From NCBI GenBank assembly GCA_027946555.1, contig JAPEVC010000001.1, positions 1-64,000 on the forward strand: a DNA stretch of 64,000 nucleotides, read 5' to 3'. Under the pieces are notes generated by a model, which was not told the DNA's origin, searched no databases, and was given only the letters and a program-made list of their open reading frames with translations. The position numbers and the translations under genes are program-made. Shown piece after piece: positions 20,781-32,520 of this stretch. The first letter of the stretch is position 1. The number at the start of each line of letters is the position of its first letter. This DNA is from Gnomoniopsis sp. IMI 355080 (Eukaryota; Ascomycota; Sordariomycetes; Diaporthales; Gnomoniaceae).

Positions 20781-22039
20781 ATGGCAGAACGCAAAGGATC
20801 CGAAGGCGGCTCCTCTAGGTTCGCAATAACGACAGCCTCTTTTCGTGAGTTCACTCTGTGCTGTCTGACTCCGGAATGTTATTTTTGACGACTTGACAGC
20901 ACCCCACAACTCGCCGAGGGCATGGCTTCTCACACAAGCCATCTCGCCCTTGGCAATTCGGCTTATCAGACTGCTGTTGGCTCATGGAGATTACGTTGTC
21001 GCCTGCTTGCCGCCACACGAGATTGAGAATGAAGACCGTGCTGCAGAATTTAAGACTCTGGTCAACGAGTGCAAAAGTAATAGAAAGGATCGCGAGGGTT
21101 GGAAGGACAGGATCAGAGGGATTCGTTGCGACGGCCGGTCCATGGGCCAGTGCAGCGCAGCTATCGCGGAAGCCGTACATGTCTTCGGGCGCATCGACAT
21201 TTTGCTCTGCTGCAAGTTTGAGTGTAAGCCGTGGCCTTCGTTATAAAGTTTTGTTTTTCTGATCCTTGCTGAAGTGCTTATGTACAGCCGTGGTTGGTAC
21301 GGTTGAGGAACTCTCGACAATGCCTGCGACACAAAACTTGGTCCGAGACCAGTTCGAGACGATTTACTTTTCCCAGGTCAACTTTATCAAAGCGGCCCTC
21401 CCGCAACTCCGTGGTCAGCATACGGGTCACATCATGGTTTTGACAAGTATCGGCGGACACATTGGCACACCGGGCATGCCGACACATACGGCGGCGACAT
21501 GGGCATTGGAAGGGTTTTGTGACTCCCTGGCGTACGAAATCGCACCTTTTAACATCAAGGTAACGATCGTGCAGCCCAACAAGGAGATCCAGTCCCTCAC
21601 CAACAAGATCATATTTGCACCGCAGCTGCCTTGGTACGACAGCGAGCTGAACCCGGCTCCATCAATACGAGACATACTCAGCAACGTGCTTAACACGAAC
21701 CCAGACACGACGGTCGAGCCCTCAGATACGGAAATCCTACATCGCTTTCCAAAGCTGCCCGCAGCCGCGCTCGATAAACTCGTTCAGGAGACGGTGCATG
21801 CGCTTACGGCGATCGGCGGGCATGAGAACCCTCCTGCTCGGCATATCGTGGGATTCGAGGGCGCATTGGCTGTCAAAGAGAAGTTAAAAACAGTCACGGA
21901 GGAGCTAGAAGATTTTGTCGAGGCCAGTCTGGCTGTTGATATCTTCGAGAGCGAGCTCAAAGCTGAAGCTAGGCAGGGCAAGGCTCCAGAACCCCATTCA
22001 GAGAGGGGCGAGAGCAGCACGGACTTCATGCCGATGTAG
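20781..22039 (+). CDS. SDR-like protein with eroded catalytic motifs
   Basis: Short-chain dehydrogenase/reductase fold protein, 379 aa. Exons 20781-20844, 20900-21223, 21288-22039; introns 55 and 64 bp. The first exon supplies the only ATG in frame (MAERKGSEGG). The Rossmann layout is recognisable: first strand and helix at residues 30-60, a RIDILL strand at 119-124, the serine strand MVLTSIGG (179-186) and the helix ATWALEGFCDSLAYEI. However the cofactor glycine motif (TGxxxGxG) is replaced by LLTQAISPLAI, NNAG by CCKFES, and the YxxxK pair by H196 and T200. S183 is kept. It is therefore probably not an active oxidoreductase; a binding or scaffold role is inference. The C-terminal 120 residues are an extension with a Glu-rich end. 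Unlike a pseudogene it has no stop or frameshift. Confidence 0.8.
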
Positions 22040-22985
22040 CTTTCGATTACAAAAAACTAGGAGGGGCGGGACATTTATAGCATCCTGTGTACAGTAAGAA
22101 GCCCAACGTATCTAGAGCCACCATTGTAATCTTACTTGGAGACTCCCGTCCCCACGGCGGACAGTATGTGAAACACGTCTAGTATGCTTTTGCACAAGTA
22201 CCTATGCGCGCAGTGGGTAATAGAGAACTATATTACTTCGTTGACATACTTTTAAGTTTTGTCTGTCAACCTGGTCCATTCTATACTCGCTTGTGTCAGC
22301 CTTGTGTTCGTTGCTACCTAGCTCGTAGATCAAGATTGTCCAGTCTGCCAGCATGGGCCTGCAATACTGGGAGCCACAATACCTCTGTGCTGCTTTCAAT
22401 TAGGTTTACATTAACAAAACCTCGGTCGTCATGTCTATCATCATGTGATGTTGCAGTCGAACGTAATGTTCGGCCGTGGCTTGTTGATCGTAGCGCGTAC
22501 AGTGTGGTTCTTAGAGACAAGAAGGCAGCCTCGAGTCTCGGAATACCAGGTAGCCCTAGTACTTCGTACCTACAGCTACTTAGTAGTAGTACCCATACCT
22601 AAGCTTCGGAAGATATCCCTGCAACGAGTAAACCCTTGCCATACCAGCAGGATCCGGACAGGGCTGTAAAGGACAGGGGTCCAGTCACTGCAGATGACAG
22701 CTTCGCTGCATTGTCTTGGCTGCCCTGGACGCTCGCGATCCCCTCGCAAGCAGGCCCGCGAACAAAGCAACGATCGAATTCTACGCTCTGTCTTTGCCCG
22801 GTGCCAGGCACAACACATATCGAGTCTTGCGCGACAGTCTTGGAGCATCTCACGCGACACAACGTGCGTTTCGTCCGACCCGATATGACAGCTAGGCAAA
22901 TCACACCCACCGCCCCCATCGCTTCCAGAGACACAAGAAGAGCCCGCACAGAACAGAAAGCCATCGGAGGCATGCTGTCAGAACC
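22040..22985. other. Intergenic and 5' leader of Trs120 gene
   Basis: Holds TACCTA/CTACTTAG-type simple motifs at about 22548-22604 and, at its right end, a five-codon upstream ORF (22972-22989). No gene recognised. Confidence 0.5.
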
Positions 22986-22989
22986 ATGA
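22972..22989 (+). promoter_or_regulatory. Upstream ORF (MLSEP) overlapping the Trs120 start
   Basis: A five-codon ORF begins at 22972; its TGA (22987-22989) overlaps the ATG of Trs120 (22986-22988) as ATGA. If it is in the transcript, it could tune translation by termination and reinitiation. Whether the mRNA includes it is not known. Confidence 0.4.
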
Positions 22990-25900
22990 GCGCAGACTCC
23001 CTTCTGCCGATTGCTCCCGCGCGGGTGAAGGCCTTGTGCGTGCCCATCGGCCAGATCAAGTCGGACCGCTTCGCCGTCTTTCTGGAGCGTCTGCATGGCG
23101 AGCATGTCGTTCACCTCCGAGATGTCGGCGCTGATAAGCGGCCCAACCGAAGTACGAAATATGCCCTCTTCTCGACCTCCCAATCTGTGAGAATCTATGC
23201 TGATGACGCCGCGCAGCTGTATTCTCGCCCTTGGCCTTCCCCGATGGCGCCATCTTCTACGACTTCTCGAGCCACGTGCCACCCCCCTCGCACCTTGCCC
23301 TGCTTCCCTTCGACATGTACAGAGAGGCCATGGTGGTCATTGCTATTGCGGACGGCGCTGAGATCGAGAAGGTCCCTTTCAGTAAGAGCCAAACGGGCGA
23401 GACACTGGCAGACAAGAATATCCGAGCGCTTTATCAGGGGCTGGAGGATTTGCGAGACGCCTTCCCCAAGGCTCTCGTCCACCAACTGCTACTATTTGAC
23501 TACACACATCCCGAGGACCATACATTTCCGCTGCCAGAGGGTATTGTCGCCATCCCACCACCGGATCAGTGGAAGAGAACGACGATGCGCACGATCATGT
23601 GCGACGTGTCGACGGTTTTACTAGCGGAGATGACCTCACTTGCCAAATCATTTGAGGCTATGGCATACATTGAGTCACCAGGACAGTCTGGCGCAGCGAA
23701 CAATGGCGGCCCCGCGGAAGCTCTTGAGACTTTGAAAAGACGGAACTCCCTTCTGCCCATGGGGCGGTCCGCGTCAGCAAGCGGGGCTCTGGATCGTAAG
23801 GAGGCTCGTATGTCAATGCCGCCGCCGCTCTCCAAGAATCCAAGCCTAGGTGCATCGCCCAGTATTACCCCGGGACGACCATCCACCCCCGTGAAGAGCG
23901 GCTTGTCGAACCCGCCAACGACCTTTGACGATATATCGGGCGTCCAGGAACAACTTCCCTCAAGCCCAGAACCGAAAGGATTTGATAGGCCCCTCTCTTC
24001 CCAGGGCAACCGCAGCATAAGCCAGGACCGGGTATCCGTCCACGGTTTCGGCTCCGGCGGCGTGAATGAACGCTGGCGCAACAAGGGCAAGGCACGGGTC
24101 CTTATAATCATGGCTTCGCTGTATCTGCAAGCAGGCCGTTGGACTGACTCGCTCAAAGAGGCAATGGAGGGTGCAACTGTGGCCAAATCTATTAATGATC
24201 ACCTTTGGCACGGAAAGGCGCTCGAGATCATCGTGGTCAGTATGCTACTTCTGAGCTGGGCGGGTGTCGAGTACACAGTACCCCAAATTTGCCTTTCACC
24301 GCCGGACAAGAACGCTACAAATGGTGTGCAGGAGGAGAGTGCAGACCCAAATCAGCCGGAGTACATGCGCAAGCTCCAGCATGCCCTTCCGGACTTGTTA
24401 GAGAGGATACTTGCCCTCTACTCTAGGATATCAGCTGAGCATCTTCCCATCTTGCCTATGTCGGAGACCGTCATTCGCTTTTGCAGGATCTTAGCGGCGC
24501 TGCATGTTGCGGAAGGCAAGCTAGGTGGACAATCGCTTGACATGATGATTTTCGGGACGATCCCGGATAAGCCTCTCACAACGTCGCCACGTCCCTTGGT
24601 CACGCCTCCTAGGGCTCTAATCATAAATATCTTAATGCGGGCGTTCCCCGGCCAGGGAGCCGAACTGCTGACGACCCCGGACCGCGTTACCATCTTAAGC
24701 GGTATAGCCGCTGTATTGGGTCTCTTGGGGTATCAGAGGAAGAAGGCAATGGTTATACGAGAGCTTGTCTCGGTCGTCATAGGAGGTCTCGTCGAGGCGC
24801 GAACTCGTGGGGCTGCAGAGGTTGGAATACATCCGGCTGCAGGGCTCGTAGCCCTGAACAATGTCAATGGCCATTCGAATGGCGCCGTGCTCCAGCTGGC
24901 GGAGAGCGACATCGAGCATGGTCTGGATGCTTTCCTCAATCTTGTTATCAAGACGTACGGCATTGTGGGTCATGACATACCAATCAAGTCAGCTATTGAG
25001 AAAGATGAGGAACCTCTTGATCCGGACTCGGATGCAGCCTGCCTCAAGCGGATACAGAAACAGTCGGCGGCCCGTTTGTACGGCGCGCGACAATTGAAGC
25101 TGAACATATTGCGAGCCTGCATCAACTTTTCCGAGGCATTGCCCGATTTTGCGGGCGTGCTGAGATTCTCAAGCGACCTAATGCGGACAGCTGGTCGTGG
25201 TATTGCACCGGGGCCACGCCAAGAAGACGCGTCTCCGCGAATATCAGTCGAAGAGCAAGTTCGACTTGTAACCAATATCTCGAAGACGCACAGTTTGACA
25301 GATCGAATAGGGCTTGGTCATATGGAGGCTGAGTATTGGGATGAGTTCCTTTTGAGGGCCTTGAAAATGGAGCCTCAGCCTCTGACGCGCACGCCGATCG
25401 AGCACGCGAAGACTGAGCTGCCTGGATCTTCGTCGGCCAGGACGTCACAGGATGTAAATCCGTTCATACATAATCCGTTCCAGAAACAGCCAGACAAAGT
25501 GGCAATGGTCAAGAATCTCGTGGCTGGCGAGCCCGCAACCTTCAAGCTCACGTTACAAAATCCTTATGATGTTGAGTTGGACGTTGTAAGCGCAAAGCTA
25601 GCCACCGAGGGGGTTGATTTTGAGTCCTCGTCTGAGCAAATTTTGATTGGGGCGTACCGGACGCAAGGTATGCGGATCACTGGCACACCAAAGGCATCAG
25701 GGTCGTTGCGCATCACCGGCGCCTGGATACGCATCCGCGGGTGTAGGGAGCGGAGGTTCCCCATTTTTTCGGAGCCTTGGTCTGTTGATGGCGAGCTCAG
25801 GATAAAAGCAACAGGTCTTGCGGCACTCGATCACAACATGGCAATTCCCACACCATATCAACCCCCACCCAAACCACATCACATCGATCTGAATGTTATC

Positions 25901-27409
25901 ACCCAACAGCCTGTACTTGTGGTCAAGTCGACAACGCTGCCCCAGTCTTCGGTTATGATTCTCGAAGGGGAGCGCCAGACTTTTTCTGTCACACTGCAGA
26001 ATCTCTCAACCACTCCGGCCGACTTCCTCCTTTTCTCCTTTCAGGACTCCACACAAGAACAGCTTCAGACAGCTCTCAATAATCGCGATGCGACGCCAGC
26101 CGAACTCTACGAGTACGAGCTCATCTTGGCCAAGAAACAGGCCTTGCGCCTCTCAAAACCTGTGGGCAAAAGATATATCGCACCTGGCGACACGGCGACT
26201 GTTGAGTTTGAAATACTCGGCAAGCCTGGCTTGACGAACGCAGGCCTGCTGATCGATTATGCTTACTTCGGCGTACCACCCGAAGAGGTCGATCAGCAAT
26301 TTTTTACTCGCCAGGTGTCGCTACAATTAACTGTCACCGTTAACGCAAGCGTCGAGATAGCTAGGATGGATGTGTTACCGTTGCATGGGAGCATACCGCA
26401 GCCTCTCTGGGCTAGGACTAGCAAAATTGGTGGGCAGAGTCACGTCCTCACCTCAGACAAATATTGTCTGTTGTTGCTTGATCTTCGAAATGCCTGGCCG
26501 AGCAGCATGATCGCTCAACTGGAAATTGAAGATGGCAATATAATAGAGGAGCACATACTTCCGGGCAACACAGCTCGCGTCATCGTCCCAGTCAAACGAG
26601 TCTACCTCGAAGACCCACACGCTTCGATACCGGCACTCAACCCCTCCCGCCATAGACAATTTGTGGTCAGCACCAGCAAAATTACCCCAGATGTAGAGCG
26701 CGCCAACCGCGAGGCCTTCTGGTACCGCGAGAAAATTCTTGATTGTCTCAAAGGCACTTGGAAGACTGGCAATAGGCCCATTCGCGCCGGCTCCATCGAG
26801 CTACGCAGCATACGCCTCACAACTCGCATGATTGAAGCCATCAAGGTCGATGAAGTAGGTATCGAAGTGTCCGTGGAAGACCCGAATACAGTGTCCGGAG
26901 ACGTGACGAAGACCAAGGCGCAGCGCACTAAGAATGCGGTGTGCGTGGACGACTTTGTCCAAGTCCGCGTGCGCATCACGAACCGCACCGAGACACCCAT
27001 CTACCCCACCCTCCGCCTCATGCCGGCCCTCTGCCACAGGCCGCTGAATGTTGCGCTCGACTACACGCGCAAGTTCGCCTGGAACGGCACGCTGCAGCAG
27101 TTCCTACCCGTACTTCAGGGCAAACAGTCCACGGACGTCCTGGTTGGCGTGACGGCGCTGTGTAGGGGCGAATTTGAAATCACGGCGTCGGTGGAAGAGA
27201 CGCGCGTTTGGCGGCCTACTACGGATGAAGAGAAGCGGAGGGAGAGCGCGAGGGGCAGTCGTTTGGGTGCCCAGGGCACGAGCGCGGGTCCCGATGGTAG
27301 GCCGCGGTCAAGTACGCAGGAGTTGCTGGATTTGGCGCTGGGGGCGCGGGAGAGAAGGATTTGGCATTCGAGGCAGCCTTGTCGACTCGTGGTCAGGGAT
27401 CACATATGA
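22986..27409 (+). CDS. TRS120: TRAPPII subunit Trs120 (TRAPPC9)
   Basis: Large subunit of the TRAPPII complex, the Golgi exchange factor for Rab11-type GTPases (HypA in Aspergillus). 1452 aa, two exons: 22986-23151 and 23217-27409; the 65-bp intron GTACGA..CGCAG joins RPNR to VFSPLAFPDGAIFYDF. The N-terminus (PIAPARVKALCVPIGQIK) is the conserved Trs120 start. A Ser/Pro-rich disordered stretch covers about residues 195-290. TPR-like helices follow, then Ig-like beta domains in the C-terminal half, including a family stretch VNPFIHNPFQK and FKLTLQNPYDVELDV. Length fits fungal orthologues. A short ORF overlaps its start codon. It converges on PABA synthase downstream. Confidence 0.95.
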
Positions 27410-27978
27410 GATCTTGACGGAGTGACTGAGAATACGGGTCAAGGAGGTTGTCCTGTGATGGGAAGTACTGGGCTTTGGCGTTTTGTATAGACCAGTATGC
27501 TAGTTCGATCTGGTCTGTTCTTGCAGTATAGCATAGGCGTTGGCTTGTTGGCTCCCCTGAGAAGGAAACAGACGTCGAATGACATGGCAACAAGCATTGC
27601 ACTCACCAAATTTGTCATTTGCTGATTTGATTTCCATTTATGTATTCCAGCCATCATCGTCGCATACTTACATCCCATAATCAAATGATTACCGTTTGAG
27701 GTCCCTTGGTTGACAATGGCGGTGTATTGTCGACAAAGTATGCGGTGACAGTCTCATGGTGCACCGTCCATTTTCTTCCTCTGCCAGTTGAGAGTTGACA
27801 TATAATAAATATTCCTTTGGTATCCTTTGCAGCCATGTTGAACCATTCCGGCACGTTGAGTACCAATGCATCTTGTCTGTCTAGCCGTCCATTCTATCCG
27901 TCAATGATGTTGAGCCATATGTTTTGATTACAACCCAGCTCCGTTACTCCAATCAATTTTACGCCAAAAAACAATCCA
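27410..27978. other. Intergenic between convergent genes
   Basis: 3' flanks of Trs120 and PABA synthase; AT-rich; no gene seen. Confidence 0.6.
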
Positions 27979-30543
27979 TCAACTATCCTCCGTGAAAATG
28001 CTCAACGGACGCGCAAGCTTGACAAACATCTCCTCGCACTCACCCTCAGGTGTGCTCAGGATAGTCACGGCGCCCCCGGCACCAATGTGCCACACCTCCT
28101 TCGTGTCGTCCAAATCTCCATCCATTTCGTTCTCGTCATCCCACCTAAACATGCTCCTGATTGTGACACTCCAATCACCTCTCCCGGTAACACACATGTA
28201 CCCGACCACACCCGAGTACAGGCTCCTTTCTTTTCCGTCCTCAAGATGCTGTAGAATCTCACAACTCCGCTTCTTTGGCGCGCCAGTCATACTTCCCGGC
28301 GGCAAACTGGCGGACAGAACATCCAAACCTGAGTATCTTGGGAGCCGGCCCCCCTCCTTGGGCCGTGGAAATGTTCGAGGTGCCGGTAGCTGCCCCTGTA
28401 CCGTTGTGATCATTGTGTAAACAGTCTGATATTCCTCCACCTTCAACAGCTCTGGCACGGTCACCTTCCCCGCGCCACAAATTCCATGCAGATCGTGCCT
28501 CACTAAATCCACAATCATCAGATTCTCGGCCTCCTCCTTGGGTATGTGTAGAATGGCCTCGGCTTCGGCTAGCGTCGTCGGAAAGCCGTCTCCTGGTTCA
28601 GAGGACTTTTTGACCGTGCCTTTCATTGGCTTCATGGAGCATAGACCGGAGCGGTTGTACTGCAGAAAGCGTTCGGGAGAGGAACTGACTAGAGTGGCAC
28701 CGCCCAGGCGGATGTATGAAGCAAAGGGAGCTGGGTTGCGGCGGCGTAGGGTGCGGTAGAGATGCCACGATGAGTCAGAAAGTGTTCCTTGACTATGAGA
28801 CGACAGCTTGTTGAGTCCTTGTTCAGTATGCATTGCACCCGGGCTATCTTTCCAAGGCTTTGTTGCTATTGTTATGTTGGTCTGGTCCGTCAGACAGAGC
28901 TCGTAAGACTCGCCGGCCGCGATATACTCTTGACACATGCGAACCTTGGCCTCGTATTTAGATTTTGAAGGCTTCCGGATCACGTTTTGGCTCATGAGGG
29001 AATCGATCGGAAAGCCGGTTGACAAAGGTCGGGTTTTGTGGCGCCAAACAGAAAAATTTCTCAGGTCCTCCGAGACCCTCTCGATCCATGGGAGGTCACC
29101 CTCGAGACTTTGAATATGTAGAAGCCTTTTCCGATGGTCAATAACAATGGATTTGCCGACCCATGCAAGGCATACATCCGGTCTCTCGTGGCCTCTTCCC
29201 TGAGCGAGGGGCACGTGAATGTCACTGAGCCCTTGCTCGTAAGTTATGTACCCGACGAATCCTCCGAGAAATGGAATCTCGTCCTCGTCAGGTAAATTTC
29301 CACATGTGGACAAACCTATGCCTGCCTTTCTCGATTCGTGGAATTCAGCCAGGAACTGCCAGACCGTTCGGCCTCTGGACAGCGGGATTCTCTGTGTAGC
29401 GTTTCTGTAGGTTCCGTTGACGATGGTGATGAATTCGTCACCTGTGTGGTACTTGATTTGCGTGCACTTGTCCACACCCACGGCGATAATACTAAATACC
29501 CCTCTGACATCGACACCAGTTTCAGGCGCTGGTTGGTCGCCATTGGCGGATTCCAGGATGATTTGACTAGCTCTTCCCGAATTGAGGGCCTCCGCGATAT
29601 CGGGGACTGTGATGTGGTCTGGAAGGCAAAGAGTTCGGCGTTCGTAATCTTGGCATATCAACGTATCGAGAAGCCGCTCTCTGTTGGTCCCTTCGAACCC
29701 ATTCTCGTTCGTGGGCCCCACTGCCTGCAAAAGACTTCCTCTAGTGGCACTCCTGGCCAATGTGTTGATATGAACGGGGTCGACGATCCTTCGATTAACA
29801 AGATTCCATTTGAGGGCCTGTGCGAGCCAGTTTCGTACCACTTTATTGCCTTCTTCTTCGGTGCAGACAGATTCTGGGTGGTACTGAAGACCCCAGAATG
29901 GTTTCGTCTGATGTTTCAGAGACATCAAGATCCTCTCAGTCCCTTCTGTACCATTTCTGTCCTCTTCCACCCAAGCCAGGGGGATGATGTCTGGGCAGCT
30001 GGCCGGACTGTTCCATTTCTGCCCTTTCCAGTTGTCGAAAGAATCCTGCCCAATGTCTGCGCAGAGACTATGGTAAAGTGTCGCTTTGAATTTGCCCACA
30101 CCATTGAAAATGTTTTCGTCCTCACTGGTAGCCTTGTCTTCTGGGCGATGCTGTATGGGCCTGACCATCCCATGCAAACCTCTCCTCAGCCTCCTGATCC
30201 TGCCGCCACAAGCAAGCACCAAGCTTTGAAAACCCAAGCACACGCCCAAAACAGGCACCCAGTCTTCTTGCTCCAGATTCCACAGCCACCTCATCAGGCC
30301 CACGTCGGCCGCATTTTCGGGCGATCCAGGTCCCGGGCCACATACCACGGCATCATAGTGGCGAATTTCTCGACGAAAATCTTCCTTTGAGACTGGGAAA
30401 TCGATTGGTAATACAAAGACGTCGACGCCCAAAAGCGTGGTGAGTTGAGATGTGATATTAAATGAGAAAGAGTCGTATGCGTCGATGAAGAGAATTTTGG
30501 GGCGTCTTGACAGCGCCGGTAATGGGTCGCCCAGGGAGCCCAT
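27979..30543 (-). CDS. pabaA: Para-aminobenzoate synthase (bifunctional PabA-PabB)
   Basis: Folate-pathway enzyme making 4-amino-4-deoxychorismate from chorismate and glutamine; 854 aa, single exon. Residues about 15-250 are the class I glutamine amidotransferase: FIDAYDSFSFN start, nucleophile cysteine in LGVCLGFQ, and the His/Glu pair in QYHPESV. Residues about 300-470 match the N-terminal component-I domain. Residues about 510-845 are the chorismate-binding domain, with GATLVSSSPERFL, MKPMKGT, VDLVRHDL and SMTGAPKKRSCEIL. The fused order is the fungal and plant arrangement (yeast Abz1). The start at 30543 is the first ATG in frame and precedes the amidotransferase directly. A 350-codon open frame on the opposite strand (29338-30390) is a coding shadow. 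Confidence 0.96.
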   Translation of the reverse strand: MGSLGDPLPALSRRPKILFIDAYDSFSFNITSQLTTLLGVDVFVLPIDFPVSKEDFRREIRHYDAVVCGPGPGSPENAADVGLMRWLWNLEQEDWVPVLGVCLGFQSLVLACGGRIRRLRRGLHGMVRPIQHRPEDKATSEDENIFNGVGKFKATLYHSLCADIGQDSFDNWKGQKWNSPASCPDIIPLAWVEEDRNGTEGTERILMSLKHQTKPFWGLQYHPESVCTEEEGNKVVRNWLAQALKWNLVNRRIVDPVHINTLARSATRGSLLQAVGPTNENGFEGTNRERLLDTLICQDYERRTLCLPDHITVPDIAEALNSGRASQIILESANGDQPAPETGVDVRGVFSIIAVGVDKCTQIKYHTGDEFITIVNGTYRNATQRIPLSRGRTVWQFLAEFHESRKAGIGLSTCGNLPDEDEIPFLGGFVGYITYEQGLSDIHVPLAQGRGHERPDVCLAWVGKSIVIDHRKRLLHIQSLEGDLPWIERVSEDLRNFSVWRHKTRPLSTGFPIDSLMSQNVIRKPSKSKYEAKVRMCQEYIAAGESYELCLTDQTNITIATKPWKDSPGAMHTEQGLNKLSSHSQGTLSDSSWHLYRTLRRRNPAPFASYIRLGGATLVSSSPERFLQYNRSGLCSMKPMKGTVKKSSEPGDGFPTTLAEAEAILHIPKEEAENLMIVDLVRHDLHGICGAGKVTVPELLKVEEYQTVYTMITTVQGQLPAPRTFPRPKEGGRLPRYSGLDVLSASLPPGSMTGAPKKRSCEILQHLEDGKERSLYSGVVGYMCVTGRGDWSVTIRSMFRWDDENEMDGDLDDTKEVWHIGAGGAVTILSTPEGECEEMFVKLARPLSIFTEDS

Positions 30544-31500
30544 TTCACGTGCGCCCTGGGGGCTGGCTCAAGCTGAAGTATGCAGCTGGCGATCCTGTGT
30601 GCAGACGATCAAAAACTGGGGTTGTGATGCGTCCAAGATCTCATGGCTAGACGTCTGGCTTACGCTGATCGCGCAGCACCCGCACTATGAAATCTGTGGA
30701 GGGAGGCCCGAGGGCTAATGCTGACTCTTCGGCCTTAGAAGTTGATGTCTCCTGCATTCAAGGTTTCATCTTGTCAGACACAGAGAACGGAGTGTCGATT
30801 TGGTCGATCAAACGTAAAATTTGAAAATTGGCATGACCGGAAATCGATGGCGATAGAAAGTTCCTTTCTCTTTGGTTAACTAGGGACCGGGCACATTGGT
30901 AGTAGTCATTGAGACGGTGGCGCCGAGGCGGAATCGGGGCGGAATCCCTACCATGCCGCGAGCAATGACTCGGAGCGGAAGCACGGGGCCGCCATATGAC
31001 CAAGTCCGGGTGTTGCCTGCTTGCTGTCAAGCTCTCACCGTTAATTTCACACAATGTAAGTTGGTAGGTTACCTCAAGTCAAGTAGATGTACTTTCATGT
31101 CTGGACTTTGTACAGCAAAGACTTGTCAACGTGATTCTGCTGGCCGAGTCGGTTTCTTCACGTAAACTCAACCAGCCTACGCAGCCAGTCCAGCCCGCAA
31201 CTTCTGACAAGATCGAATACACATGAGAGACGTTGCACAATGAATTTTCATCAAGGATTCACGAATATCCCCTAACGATAAAACCCAAAAATGCATTCCA
31301 AGTAGATATCTAGATCCCTGGACCAGCATATTGAACCCTTAGACTCCAGAACCCAGGGTTTTCTCATTGCGTGGCCAACGACGCTCGTGTCCCAGCTGCC
31401 CATTCATACAATAATACAAAATTCCATGTCGCTTTGCTGTGTCTCCAACTTTTGTATTAAGTCGACGCACTTAGGTCATCCGTGACTGCTGCCGAGGCAA
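30544..31500. other. Intergenic, PABA synthase promoter and Vps55 3' flank
   Basis: No gene seen. A near-match to a Gcn4 site (TGACTCG, about 30967) lies some 420 bp before the PABA synthase ATG; too weak to call. Confidence 0.5.
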
Positions 31501-31958
31501 TCAGAACTCCGACTCCTCTTGGAAGAACATGCCAAAGCTGATGATCGTCCCATAGATAAGCAGTCCACCAGCCACGGACATGACAAGGGCGCCGGTCGAG
31601 ATCATGTCTGAGTGTGCAAAGACGACGGGTAGAGCTGTGATACGAATTGTGTCAGTACACTGTTCAAGATAGACATTCAGCCTCATCACCCCGATGACGT
31701 ACCTATTCCCATTACAACAAGAAACCCGGTACAGAACCTTCCCAGATCGAGCAGCGAGCTGCCAGAGCTCTCAACAAAGTCATCTGGGTTGGAGAATTGG
31801 CCACAGACCCAATTCGGTAGGGGCGCGAGGACGAAAGTTGCGACGACGAGCAGCGGGTAGTAGACCTTCCACAGTGCGCAGGACAGGATGACTAAGAGGA
31901 AACCGACAGCGAGGACAAATGAGAGGGCGATAATCGTCTTCAGCCCGGCGGTAGGCAT
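31501..31958 (-). CDS. VPS55: Vps55 endosomal membrane protein
   Basis: Small four-helix protein of late endosome to vacuole sorting; partner of Vps68 and relative of the leptin-receptor-overlap protein. 129 aa, the usual length. Minus-strand exons 31958-31703 and 31634-31501; the intron (31635-31702, GTACGT..TCACAG) joins VVMGI to ALPVVFAHSD. Hydrophobic segments sit at about residues 5-27, 32-50, 72-100 and 105-122. The loop with PLPNWVCGQ is typical of the family. It shares a 562-bp divergent promoter with the proteasome subunit gene. Confidence 0.93.
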
Positions 31959-32520
31959 CTTGACGATGGTTTGATGTTTGGCAGGAGCAAATAGCCAAGT
32001 GGTGCTGGGCTGGGTCGGATTAGGCCTAGGCCAAGGCGACGAGGGGTGGGTGGGCTTTACTTCGACTTCGATGCGCTTGCTGATACGGTTATTATTCGGA
32101 CTCGAGTGTTGTCAGTCTGCGTGAAACCGCGCTCTCTTTGTTGATGGCGGTCGCAGTGCAGCGGTTGTCGGATGTTGGGCTGCGTCTTCGAGGGCTGGGC
32201 GATTGACGTCGTCAGCAAGTTGCTGGTCTGAGCTGGGGCGTTTGAGGAGTGACGGCCCCCGGTCCTTCCTACCTTGTCGCCCTAACCCCTGCCGACTGCC
32301 TTTATCAGCGATAAGCCCTAGCACTAGCAGTAAGAGTGAGCTCACCTGCAGTTACGAAGCTCAGCGTTGCCTTGCATGCCGACTGCATCACAACCTCCCA
32401 AGCACCAAAACAATCAACTGCGACTCTTCCACCCACTCGCCACCAGCGGCATTTCTCCCTGTCCTCACACCATCTGCGATACCTTTCCGGGCCCTGGACT
32501 CACGTACCTGAGCTTTCAAA
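31959..32520. other. Bidirectional promoter, Vps55 / proteasome alpha-6
   Basis: 562 bp between divergent start codons. GC-rich; no further gene. I did not find an unambiguous known element. Confidence 0.6.

Noticed and set aside
22599..23282. 227-codon minus-strand frame over the Trs120 start
   Set aside because: Overlaps the conserved Trs120 N-terminus and promoter; no motif.
29338..30390. 350-codon open frame on the plus strand inside PABA synthase
   Set aside because: It lies fully antisense to a firmly identified gene, has no motif and no plausible leader; a shadow of codon bias.
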